Positions 22,024-28,473 of a stretch of 28,473 nt of DNA are shown one piece after another. Within the stretch, counting starts at the first letter, position 1. Every line of letters starts with the position of its first letter. The translations under genes were made by a program, and so were the position numbers. The notes below the pieces were generated by a model. It worked only from the letters and a program-made list of their open reading frames with translations. It was not told the DNA's origin and did not search any database. This DNA is from UBA1557 sp041675185. GTDB lineage: Bacteria; Patescibacteriota; Patescibacteriia; Magasanikbacterales; UBA922. The stretch lies in NCBI GenBank assembly GCA_041675185.1, contig JBAYUH010000013.1, positions 1-28,473 on the forward strand, given 5' to 3'.

Positions 22024-22077
22024 GAATTTTAAATTTTAAATTTTGAAACAATTATTTAATGTACAAATTTTAAAATT
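22024..22077. repeat. Solo A/T heptad hairpin, same family as the arms around the second four-helix gene
   Basis: It starts at the base after the preceding stop codon. Words aatttta, aatttta, aattttg, aaacaat run with a 7-nt period. Arms 22032-22045 and 22064-22077 pair at 13 of 14 positions over an 18-nt loop. The segment aaattttaaattttgaaaca is also found exactly, or with one base changed, in the left arm at 26606-26659. Confidence 0.75.
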
Positions 22078-22085
22078 ATGTAAAT

Positions 22086-23225
22086 ATGAACATTGTTATA
22101 GATATTAGAAGTTTGACTGATAAGAAACGTACAGGCGTAGGTGAATATACTTATGAATTTTTGGATAGTATTTTTGCTTTGGATAAGAGCAACAATTATT
22201 TTTTGTTTTATAATTCTTTTCAAGATGTTGGTGATTGTTTGTCAAATTGGTCACAAGAAAATGTATGTTTTGTTAGGACTAGATTGCCAAATAAAATTTT
22301 GAATTTGTTGCTTTGGTGGAAATTTTTGAAACTAGACAATTTATTGAAAAGACAATTAAAGAAACAAAATTTGAGTTTGAACAAAATAGATTATTGGTTT
22401 TCACCAAATATAAATTTTATAAATTTGTCCAAAGATCTAAAACATATTTTGACTATTCATGATCTTAGCTTTGAATTTTTGCCAAAATGTTTTAGTAGGA
22501 AAATGCTTTTGTGGCACAAATTAATAAAACCACAGACCCAATCACATTATGCTCATCTTGTCCTTGTGCCTTCACAAAATACCAAAGATGATTTGGTAGA
22601 TATTTACCATCTCAATCCTAATTCTATAAAAGTTTTGTATCCAGGTATAAGTAAAACATTTTTAAATTTTTTGAAAAATAATATTGATGCAGAATTTTTG
22701 CAGAAAAAATACAATTTACCAAAAAAATTTATTTTATTTTTGGGAACATTGGAACCTCGTAAAAATATTTTGGGTTTGGTGGAAGCTTATCGAAAATCTA
22801 ATCTAATAAAAAAACATATTCATCTAGTAATTGCTGGGAGTAGAGGTTGGAAATATGACAAAATTATCTCAACTATAGATAAGACTAGAGGTGTCAATTA
22901 TATTGGATATGTAGATGCGGAAGACAAACCAGCATTGTACAAAATGTCTGATTTGTTTGTTTATCCAAGTCTATATGAAGGTTTTGGTTTTCCAGTTTTG
23001 GAAGCAATCAGTAGTGGAATATCTGTAATCACTAGTAATAGATCTTCTTTGCCTGAAATAGTATCTGGTCATAAAGTAACTTTGGTAAATCCTCACAATA
23101 CTATGGAATTGAAAAATGCTATGTCTAATCATTTTAGAAAAAAAGAAAAAACTAATTTTTCTCACGAAGTTTTTGTTAATTTTGATTGGAGTAATTCTGC
23201 CAAAGAATTTTTGGCAATGTTATAA
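22086..23225 (+). CDS. Glycosyltransferase family 4
   Basis: A 379-residue GT-B enzyme of the mannosyltransferase-like GT4 group. The start MNIVIDIRSLTDKKRTGVGEYTYEF is characteristic, with the Gly-rich acceptor loop. ILTIHDLSFEF and HLVLVPSQNTKDDLV follow, then FLGTLEPRKNILGLVEAY at the start of the donor domain, and YPSLYEGFGFPVLEAISSGISVITSNRSSLPEIV with the EX7E pair about 296-305. It is the second of three glycosyltransferases in the polysaccharide run, separated from the first only by a hairpin element. Donor and acceptor sugars are not evident. Confidence 0.95.
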   Translation: MNIVIDIRSLTDKKRTGVGEYTYEFLDSIFALDKSNNYFLFYNSFQDVGDCLSNWSQENVCFVRTRLPNKILNLLLWWKFLKLDNLLKRQLKKQNLSLNKIDYWFSPNINFINLSKDLKHILTIHDLSFEFLPKCFSRKMLLWHKLIKPQTQSHYAHLVLVPSQNTKDDLVDIYHLNPNSIKVLYPGISKTFLNFLKNNIDAEFLQKKYNLPKKFILFLGTLEPRKNILGLVEAYRKSNLIKKHIHLVIAGSRGWKYDKIISTIDKTRGVNYIGYVDAEDKPALYKMSDLFVYPSLYEGFGFPVLEAISSGISVITSNRSSLPEIVSGHKVTLVNPHNTMELKNAMSNHFRKKEKTNFSHEVFVNFDWSNSAKEFLAML

Positions 23226-23253
23226 AATGTTATAAATAAATATTTATGAAAAT

Positions 23254-24366
23254 ATGAAAATAGGAATAGATGCAAGAATGCTTAGCTCGGCCTTTGGTAT
23301 TGGACGCTATATCCAACAATTAGTTTTGGAATTACAAAAGATTGATATGGAAAATCAATATATTTTGTTTTTACGTCAAGACAATTTCGACGATGTCAAA
23401 ATTACTAATCCTAATTTTACCAAAATTTTGGCAGACATACCTTGGTACACTTTCGAAGAACAGAAGGAGTTTTTGCATATTTTGAAAAATAATCCAGTAG
23501 ATTTCATGCATTTTCCACATTGGAATGTGCCATATTTTTATCAAGGTAAATTTGTGGTGACTATTCATGATCTGACAATGTATCATTTTGCTAGACCAGA
23601 GGCTAGTACTTTGGGTCATGTGAAATTTTGGCTCAAAGATCAGGCTCACCGCAAACTCATCAGTCATGTAGTCAAAAAAGCAGAACATATTATTGCAACT
23701 AGTGAATTTACAGCAGGGGATATTGCAAAGACTTTGGGTGTAGATAGAAAAAAAATAACAGTAACTTATCAGGCTCCTTTTGCTTTGGATAATTTTGATG
23801 AAAAAGATAATCAAGATGTTTTGCAAAAATTTAATATCAAGAAAAAATTTATTTTGTATGTGGGTTCGGCTTATCCTCACAAAAATTTGGATAAGCTTTT
23901 GGAAAGTTGGCAAATTTTCAATGAAGAAAAGAATAGGGAATATGATTTAGTTTTGGTTGGCAAAGATAATTACTTTTATCAAAAATTAAAAGAAAAATTT
24001 TTTAATTTAGATAATATTGTTTTTACTGGTTTTGTGGATGATAGTGATTTGATTGGTTTATACAGACAAGCTCGCGTCTTTGTTTTTCCTTCGCTTTATG
24101 AGGGTTTTGGTTTACCTCCTTTGGAAGCATCATTTTTTAGAGTTCCTGTAATATCTTCTAGTGCTAGTTGTCTGCCAGAGATATTGGGTGAATCGGCTCT
24201 ATACTTTGATCCAGAAAATGTGAGACAAATAGTAGACATTTTGGATCTAGCTTTGACAGACGAAAATATTAGACTGGAATTGAAAAGATTTGGTAGAGAA
24301 AATTTACAGCGTTTTTCTTGGGAAAAATTGGCTAGACAAACTAAAAATATTTATCTTGGTTGTTGA
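23254..24366 (+). CDS. Glycosyltransferase family 4
   Basis: A 370-residue GT-B enzyme. MKIGIDARMLSSAFGIGRYIQQLV forms the N-terminal loop, TIHDLTMYHF and HIIATSEFTAGDIAKTL follow, and YVGSAYPHKNLDKLLESW begins the donor domain. FPSLYEGFGLPPLEASFFRVPVISS contains EX7E. It is closest in layout to the upstream GT4 gene at 22086, suggesting an old duplication (an inference from shared motifs, not an alignment). Its TGA stop at 24364-24366 lies inside the promoter of the transporter gene, so the polysaccharide run ends here. Confidence 0.95.
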   Translation: MKIGIDARMLSSAFGIGRYIQQLVLELQKIDMENQYILFLRQDNFDDVKITNPNFTKILADIPWYTFEEQKEFLHILKNNPVDFMHFPHWNVPYFYQGKFVVTIHDLTMYHFARPEASTLGHVKFWLKDQAHRKLISHVVKKAEHIIATSEFTAGDIAKTLGVDRKKITVTYQAPFALDNFDEKDNQDVLQKFNIKKKFILYVGSAYPHKNLDKLLESWQIFNEEKNREYDLVLVGKDNYFYQKLKEKFFNLDNIVFTGFVDDSDLIGLYRQARVFVFPSLYEGFGLPPLEASFFRVPVISSSASCLPEILGESALYFDPENVRQIVDILDLALTDENIRLELKRFGRENLQRFSWEKLARQTKNIYLGC

Positions 24367-24384
24367 ATGTTTTTATGTTATAAT
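24356..24384 (+). promoter_or_regulatory. Promoter for the Nramp-like transporter gene
   Basis: TTGGTT (24356-24361), 17-nt spacer, TATAAT (24379-24384) with extended -10 TGT. The -35 box overlaps the end of the upstream glycosyltransferase gene. The expected start near 24391 leaves about 58 bases before the ATG at 24449. Confidence 0.65.
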
Positions 24385-24448
24385 ATAGTCTGTAAAGTCA
24401 AAAGTTTTGTGGTATTTAGACTTTTATGATAATTGGCGCAAATATTTT

Positions 24449-25855
24449 ATGCAAAAAAAAATCTTAGAAAAAAAACCTTTCCCAAAACCTATAAGTTTTA
24501 GAAAATTGATTGGACCAAGTTTTATTATTTTGGCGCTTGGTCTTGGTTCTGGTGAAATTATTCTTTGGCCATATCTTGTTTCCAATTATGGTTTGGGAAT
24601 TGTCTGGGGGGCTATACTTGGCATATCTTTTCAATACTTTATCAATATGGAAATTGAGAGGTATGCTTTGGTAAAAGGTGAAAGTGTTTTTGTTGGTCTA
24701 AACAAACTTTGGCATGGTAGTGCTTATTGGTTTATTATTTCTACTTTTGTTGGTTTTGGTTTACCTGGTATTGTGGCAGCTTCAGCTGAATTAATGGCTA
24801 ATGTTTTTGGTTTTGATAATTTCAAATGGCTAGCAATAGCTTTTTTATTTTTTATAGGACTGATTTTGAGTTTGGGAAAAACTGTTTATGGTATGATGGA
24901 AAAAACTACAAGAACAATTATTATGTTTGGTGTGCCTTTTATTTTTATTCTGGCTATTATTCTGGCTAGCAAGATGCATTGGATTTCGTTGTTCCAAGGG
25001 TTAGTTGGTCATGGTCAAGATTATAATTTTTTGCCAGTAGGAATTAGTATGGTGACGTTTTTGGCGGCATTTGCATATTCTGGAGCGGGCGGTAATTTGA
25101 ATTTGACTCAATCAATTTATATCAAAGAAAAAGGCTATGGTATGGGAAAATACTCTCACAAAATTGCAGGACTTTTTGCTAGTAGAGGATCTAATCAAGA
25201 TGTCAAATTGGAAGGTGAAGATTGTGAGATAAATGAAGAAAATATAAAAAGATTCAAAAGTTGGTGGAAGAGAATCAGTCTGGAGCATTTGTTGGTTTTT
25301 TGGTTTGTTGGTGGTTTGTCTATGCTTTTGCTTATGATTTTGTCTTATAGTACTGTTTTTGGTTTGGATAGTAATAAAGAAGGTATTAGTTTTGTTATCA
25401 ATGAAGGATTGGTAATTTCTCAGACTTTATTTCCTTGGGTTGGTTCATTGTTTTTGTTTGTGTTGGGTGTGATGCTTTTTCAGACACAGCTTGGAATAAT
25501 AGATTCCACTTCTCGAATTATGGCGGAGAATTTTGCTATCAACAAAATATTCAAAACAAAAAATAGCAAAATAAACTTATCAAAAATTTATTTTATTTTT
25601 CTTTGGGCACAAATTGCCTTTGGTATTATTTTGTTTTTATTCAATTTTTATGAACCAAAGCAATTGATAGTTTTGGGGGCAGTCATCAATTCTGTGGCTA
25701 TGTTTGTCCATATTGGTCTTGTGGCTTGGCTCAATAACAAAGAGTTGCCAAAAGTATTTAGACCAGGATTATTGAGGAAAATAATTATAGGATTTATATT
25801 TTTATTTTTTGGATTTTTTAGTGGATTTGTGTTATTTTCCAACTTTTTTGGCTAA
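24449..25855 (+). CDS. Divergent Nramp-family transporter
   Basis: A 468-residue protein with about 11 hydrophobic helices in the Nramp/LeuT-type order. TM1 reads GPSFIILALGLGSGEIILWP (22-41), where canonical Mn/Fe transporters have the metal-binding DPGN. TM6 near 208-222 reads AYSGAGGNLNLTQS, without the MPHN-type methionine. Such GSGE-bearing members are usually annotated as Nramp but their substrate is unproven; Mg-type or proton-uncoupled transport are possibilities. A hydrophilic loop near 240-275 (GSNQDVKLEGEDCEIN) is long for the family. I chose ATG 24449 (MQKKILEKKPF); a TTG at 24407 in frame adds 14 unconvincing residues. Its own promoter lies upstream. Confidence 0.85.
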   Translation: MQKKILEKKPFPKPISFRKLIGPSFIILALGLGSGEIILWPYLVSNYGLGIVWGAILGISFQYFINMEIERYALVKGESVFVGLNKLWHGSAYWFIISTFVGFGLPGIVAASAELMANVFGFDNFKWLAIAFLFFIGLILSLGKTVYGMMEKTTRTIIMFGVPFIFILAIILASKMHWISLFQGLVGHGQDYNFLPVGISMVTFLAAFAYSGAGGNLNLTQSIYIKEKGYGMGKYSHKIAGLFASRGSNQDVKLEGEDCEINEENIKRFKSWWKRISLEHLLVFWFVGGLSMLLLMILSYSTVFGLDSNKEGISFVINEGLVISQTLFPWVGSLFLFVLGVMLFQTQLGIIDSTSRIMAENFAINKIFKTKNSKINLSKIYFIFLWAQIAFGIILFLFNFYEPKQLIVLGAVINSVAMFVHIGLVAWLNNKELPKVFRPGLLRKIIIGFIFLFFGFFSGFVLFSNFFG

Positions 25856-25877
25856 GATTTGCTTTGTTTTTGTCGTT

Positions 25878-25895
25878 GTGATAAGATCTTGTCAC
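25878..25895. promoter_or_regulatory. 18-bp palindrome in the gap before adenylate kinase (possible operator)
   Basis: GTGATAAGATCTTGTCAC is a palindrome with a single non-matching pair, centred on AGATCT, in the 93-bp gap before the adenylate kinase gene. A TAATAC lies just downstream (25901-25906). It could be a regulator-binding site or part of a weak hairpin; no T-run follows. Confidence 0.3.
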
Positions 25896-25948
25896 TTAAA
25901 TAATACTTTGTAGGTTGTAATTTTGAAGATAATAATAAAAAAATAGTT

Positions 25949-26611
25949 ATGAAGAAAATAATAATTTTGATGGGTGTACCTGGTAGTGGCAAAGGAACAC
26001 AAGCTAGAAAATTGGTACAAAGATTTGGTGTTGCTCATATATCTACTGGAGATTTACTCAGATCTTTGGACTCTGACCCAAACGCTGACAAAGAAGACAA
26101 AGCAAAACTTGCCCAAATGAAAGCTGGTAAACTAGTATCTGATGATCTTATTTATAAACTTGCTTTTGCTGAAATAAAAAAAAATCTGGATATAAACAAA
26201 ACAGTAGTATTGGATGGAGCTATTCGTACTGTTGAACAGGCTCAAAAATATGAGGAGTTCTTTGTTTCTTTGAATTTGGAAAATGAGATAATAGTGATAG
26301 AAATAAAATTGTCAGATGCTACAAGCTACAATCGTCTTACCAAGAGAAAAGTCTGTCCAGCTTGTGGTTTCATCTTGCCATATACCAAAGAAAATGATTT
26401 GAAAATAGATTGTCCAGAATGTGGTGACAAACTTATTGTTCGCAAAGATGATAATCCAGAAACTATTGAAAAAAGAATCAAAGAACAAGGCAATGTTGCT
26501 CTTGCGCCAATTTTGGATTTTTATCGTGAAAAAGGTTTGCTCGTGACTGTAGATGGTGAAAAGAATATTGATGAGGTGGATGAGGTGGTGGTTGATTTGT
26601 TGGGCAAGTAG
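25949..26611 (+). CDS. adk: Adenylate kinase, zinc-type LID
   Basis: A 220-residue enzyme that converts ATP + AMP to two ADP. The P-loop GVPGSGKGTQA lies at 8-18. The NMP-binding site shows HISTGDLLRS, and VVLDGAIRTVEQA stands where most members have DGFPRT. RLTKRKVCPACG followed by IDCPECG forms the four-Cys zinc-binding LID. DNPETIEKRI and the final VVVDLLGK are typical. Between the NMP motif and MKAGKLVSDDLIYKL there is a short acidic insertion (DSDPNADKEDKAKLAQ), usual for CPR-type and some archaeal-like forms. The last Lys codon and the TAG stop lie inside the left arm of the inverted repeat at 26606-26659. Confidence 0.96.
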   Translation: MKKIIILMGVPGSGKGTQARKLVQRFGVAHISTGDLLRSLDSDPNADKEDKAKLAQMKAGKLVSDDLIYKLAFAEIKKNLDINKTVVLDGAIRTVEQAQKYEEFFVSLNLENEIIVIEIKLSDATSYNRLTKRKVCPACGFILPYTKENDLKIDCPECGDKLIVRKDDNPETIEKRIKEQGNVALAPILDFYREKGLLVTVDGEKNIDEVDEVVVDLLGK

Positions 26612-26659
26612 ATTGTAAATTTTGAATTTCGAATTTTAAATTTTGAAACAATTTTTCAA
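26606..26659 (+). repeat. Left inverted repeat of element 2
   Basis: From 26618 the words aattttg, aatttcg, aatttta, aattttg, aaacaat run with a 7-nt period. Mismatches with the right arm are at three positions only (gt versus aa after aagtagatt, and one c near the inner end). Confidence 0.9.
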
Positions 26660-26684
26660 TTTATAAATTTAAAATTTAATATAT

Positions 26685-27038
26685 ATGGAGTATAATTTAG
26701 AAAAAAGAACTTTAAAATTTAGTAAAGATATTTTAGTTTTTTTGTCAAAATTAAAAAATACTCCAATAAACACTCCTATAATTTCACAATTAGTCAGGTC
26801 AGCTACAAGTATAGGAGCTAATTATAGAGAAGCTAACGCGGCTAGCTCAAAAAAAGATTTCAAAAATAAAATTTCTATATCAAGAAAAGAAACTAATGAA
26901 AGTAAATATTGGATAGAATTATTGGGTAATATAGAATTGGATAAAAAAAATGATTTACGTATATTTTGGCAAGAAGCTCATGAATTATCTCTTATTTTTG
27001 GGAAGATATTCCATAGTTTAAATAAACAAAAAGATTAA
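26685..27038 (+). CDS. Four-helix-bundle protein (23S rRNA intervening-sequence protein family)
   Basis: A 117-residue protein of the subgroup beginning with an RTLKFSKDIL helix. KRTLKFSKDILVFLSKL (helix 1) is followed by NTPIISQLVRSATSIGANYREANAASSKKDFKNKI, the family signature of QLxRSATSIGANYREA, and then SRKETNESKYWIELL. The helix-rich, Lys-rich composition fits RNA or protein binding, but the family has no agreed function. The gene has no visible ribosome-binding site and is enclosed by the 54-bp inverted repeats; about 25 bp separate the left arm from the ATG and 10 bp separate the stop from the right arm. It splits adk from the CAP gene. The other family member, at 533-892, is only distantly similar, so the two insertions look independent. 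Confidence 0.9.
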   Translation: MEYNLEKRTLKFSKDILVFLSKLKNTPINTPIISQLVRSATSIGANYREANAASSKKDFKNKISISRKETNESKYWIELLGNIELDKKNDLRIFWQEAHELSLIFGKIFHSLNKQKD

Positions 27039-27048
27039 AATTGGTTCA

Positions 27049-27102
27049 TTTAAAAATTGTTTCAAAATTTAAAATTCGAAATTCAAAATTTTTAATCTAC
27101 TT
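27049..27102 (-). repeat. Right inverted repeat of element 2
   Basis: Read on the minus strand this begins aagtagatt, like the end of adk, then aaaaattttgaatttcg and onward in parallel with the left arm. Beyond the arm the similarity to the solo hairpin at 22024-22077 continues (gaaacaatttttaaatg against gaaacaattatttaatg), so each flank looks like a whole solo element. Confidence 0.9.
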
Positions 27103-28239
27103 ATGAACTTCAAAAATTTCTTTATTCCTCACTCCGAAAACAATTACCATCCACACATCTTACATACCAAGAGGGCTATTTTTTATAGTCTCTTTTTTTT
27201 GGCTATGAAATTGATTGTTTTTGTCTTTGTTGTTTCTCTACCAATTGAAATTTTTGCCATGCCTGATATGCTCAAGTCTTTTGCTGACAAGATAATACAG
27301 CAGACCAATGAAATTAGAAATAAACAAGGTATCAGAAGTGTAGAAGCTGAAGTAAAACTTTTTTCTTCAGCTAATAACAAATCTTGGGATATGGTCCAAA
27401 ACAATTATTTTGACCATGTTTCACCAACTGGCAAACATTTGAAAGATTTTTTGCAGGAAGTAGGCTATGATTATCGAGTGGCGGGGGAGAATCTTTCTGT
27501 AGGTTTTTTCAATGTTGATGAACTTGTGAAAGCTTGGGTAAATAGTCCAAAACACTATGCCAATATTATTGACAAAGATTTTCAAGATATTGGGATTGGT
27601 ATGGCTGTAGGCACATACAAAGGTAAACAAAATACAATTTTTGTAACAGAACATTTTGGTACACCACAAAAGGAAATAGCTGGTTTTGTCGAAGATAATA
27701 ATTCGGTTTTGTCGTCTATTGTATATGACAAAGAAAAATCAGAGGTTTTGTGGCAAGAGGATAATACTAATTCTACTATTACAATTACAGCTAGAGCCTA
27801 TATTACTGGACAGGTTTCGAAAGTAAGCGTGTTGGTCAATCAATATGAGATGCAACTTTTTCCTATTGATATAGAAAAAGGTTTGTATGTTGGAAAAATA
27901 CAATTTGTAGGCAATAGTGATGATTTGTTTCGAGCAATAATTAGTCCTACAATTACAATTACTGATGTTTTGGGAAACAATACAGACAATATTATAACTT
28001 GGTATAATCCAAAAATTATTCCTGTGTCTTCAATAGAAAAGTACAATCAATCCAAAGATGGACTAAGTAAAATGTATAGTATTTTCAATGTTTCTCGTGG
28101 AGTATATTTATTTTTTATAATATTTTTTGTATTCGCTTTGCTCTTGAAAATATTTATAGAATTTCACAAACAACATCCACATATAATATTTCAGACATTG
28201 TTACTTATTTCTTTGTTAGTGGTTTTGTTCAAGTTGTAG
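27103..28239 (+). CDS. CAP (SCP/PR-1-like) domain membrane protein
   Basis: A 378-residue protein. A polar start (to about 25) leads into a hydrophobic helix (about 26-52, IFYSLFFLAMKLIVFVFVVSLPIEIFA) that may be a signal anchor. The CAP domain then spans about 62-195: IIQQTNEIRNKQGI, KSWDMVQNNYFDHVSPTGKHL, AGENLSVGFFNVDELVKAWVNSPKHYANIID and IFVTEHFG, matching the YCxH/GENL/WxxSxxHxxNI pattern of YkwD-type proteins. A beta-rich segment follows (ITITARAYITGQVSKVSVLV), and two C-terminal TM helices end the protein (about 325-375). Domain orientation suggests an outward-facing CAP module of unknown activity. The ATG directly abuts the right arm of element 2, so its leader comes from that repeat. 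Confidence 0.93.
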   Translation: MNFKNFFIPHSENNYHPHILHTKRAIFYSLFFLAMKLIVFVFVVSLPIEIFAMPDMLKSFADKIIQQTNEIRNKQGIRSVEAEVKLFSSANNKSWDMVQNNYFDHVSPTGKHLKDFLQEVGYDYRVAGENLSVGFFNVDELVKAWVNSPKHYANIIDKDFQDIGIGMAVGTYKGKQNTIFVTEHFGTPQKEIAGFVEDNNSVLSSIVYDKEKSEVLWQEDNTNSTITITARAYITGQVSKVSVLVNQYEMQLFPIDIEKGLYVGKIQFVGNSDDLFRAIISPTITITDVLGNNTDNIITWYNPKIIPVSSIEKYNQSKDGLSKMYSIFNVSRGVYLFFIIFFVFALLLKIFIEFHKQHPHIIFQTLLLISLLVVLFKL

Positions 28240-28262
28240 GTGGGGGTGTATTAAAGTATGAA

Positions 28263-28318
28263 AACACTAGAACATTAAAGCATTAAAACATTAAAGCATA
28301 AAAATATAAAAATATTAA
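28263..28318 (+). repeat. Octanucleotide word array after the CAP gene
   Basis: Seven successive 8-nt words: aacactag, aacattaa, agcattaa, aacattaa, agcataaa, aatataaa, aatattaa. They share the pattern ARNATWAA. The 234-bp tail of the window after the CAP stop contains this array, a promoter-like TGCTATAAT and a paired hairpin repeat, but no gene. Confidence 0.8.
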
Positions 28319-28367
28319 AAAACAAGTATTCATATCATCAACATCATTTCCACAAAATAAAAAACTA

Positions 28368-28376
28368 TGCTATAAT
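28368..28376 (+). promoter_or_regulatory. Extended -10 promoter element for a gene beyond the window
   Basis: TGCTATAAT, a perfect TATAAT with TGC upstream, the same form as those before the bactofilin and kinase genes. The -35 zone (TTCCAC, 28348-28353) is weak. Confidence 0.45.
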
Positions 28377-28400
28377 CAACTTACTTAAAAATAAACAAGA

Positions 28401-28473
28401 CGTCATCCTGAATTTATTTCAGGATCTTTCCCAAATAAGACGTTTTTCATAAGAAAGATGCCGAAACAAGTTC
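28401..28473. repeat. Paired dispersed hairpin repeat (runs off the window)
   Basis: tcctgaatttatttcagga (28406-28424) is a perfect hairpin followed by tctttc. The segment gaaagatgccgaaacaagttc (28453-28473) is a diverged inverted copy, cut by the window end. Similar 'GTCATCCTGAA...TTCAGGATCT' units are known as dispersed repeats in several bacterial groups. Confidence 0.7.

Larger units (their letters stand above)
26606..27102. mobile_element. Putative IVP-carrying hairpin element 2 (54-bp inverted repeats around a four-helix gene)
   Basis: The arms 26606-26659 and 27049-27102 are inverted copies identical at 51 of 54 positions, enclosing one complete four-helix gene. The left arm starts six bases inside adk (its AAG codon and TAG stop), and the right arm ends on the base before the ATG of the CAP gene. 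The arms are built of 7-nt A/T words and resemble the gene-free hairpin at 22024-22077. A transcript through it would fold into a long stem with the ORF in the loop. No transposase is present; movement is inferred. Confidence 0.5.

Noticed and set aside
23371..23913. A 180-codon minus-strand open frame
   Set aside because: It is antisense to a clear GT4 glycosyltransferase and its translation has no recognisable domain.
24407..24448. Upstream TTG start of the Nramp-like gene
   Set aside because: The 14 extra residues (MWYLDFYDNWRKYF) look untypical for the family, and the ATG at 24449 gives a normal N-terminus just before TM1.

Overview
The window is a low-GC (roughly one-third GC by eye) stretch of bacterial chromosome. 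It most likely comes from a Candidate Phyla Radiation / Patescibacteria genome of Parcubacteria type. That placement is an inference from the tightly packed same-strand genes, near absence of Shine-Dalgarno sequences, CPR-style protein families (N-terminal 7TM histidine kinase, bactofilin, CAP protein with C-terminal TM helices, many GT4 enzymes, 23S-rRNA-intervening-sequence-like four-helix proteins) and a heavy load of short hairpin repeats. UGA is used as a stop, so the Gly-UGA code of Gracilibacteria/Absconditabacteria is excluded.

Layout. 1-930: 3' end of a phosphoglycerate mutase gene (gpmI) and a small four-helix gene inside an imperfect inverted repeat. 933-2075 (minus): a DHH-family protein with eroded active-site motifs, with a consensus promoter facing valS. 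2422-8059: valS-tyrS-argS. valS and argS carry repeat DNA translated in frame; tyrS has clearly different codon usage. 8205-14544: a tight five-gene run (dihydroorotate-dehydrogenase-like flavoenzyme, E1/ThiF-like adenylyltransferase, MIO aromatic amino acid lyase/aminomutase, PaaK-like adenylating ligase, Acg/MoeY-like nitroreductase). It looks like a small aromatic-acid pathway of unknown product. 14603-17718: histidine kinase, bactofilin, and a diacylglycerol-kinase-like protein without its GGDGT loop. 17773-19206: tRNA-Leu(GAG), riboflavin synthase, and an enlarged RNase P RNA with a clear promoter, P1 helix and terminator. 19369-24366: polyprenyl-phosphate sugar transferase plus three GT4 glycosyltransferases (surface polysaccharide). 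24449-28239: divergent Nramp transporter, adenylate kinase, a second four-helix gene inside a nearly perfect 54-bp inverted repeat, and a CAP-domain membrane protein.

The least explained signal is non-coding. Many gaps hold arrays of degenerate words with a strict period of 7, 8 or 9 nt. Several recur in inverted orientation and so form hairpins. Both four-helix (IVP-like) genes sit between two inverted arrays, and each array family also occurs as a gene-less 'solo' hairpin elsewhere in the window. Two arrays, and one GC-rich hairpin resembling a segment of rnpB, lie inside aminoacyl-tRNA synthetase genes in frame. I interpret this as a family of small hairpin elements, some carrying a four-helix protein gene. 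This and the five-gene MIO/E1/ligase/nitroreductase operon are the two candidate undescribed systems.
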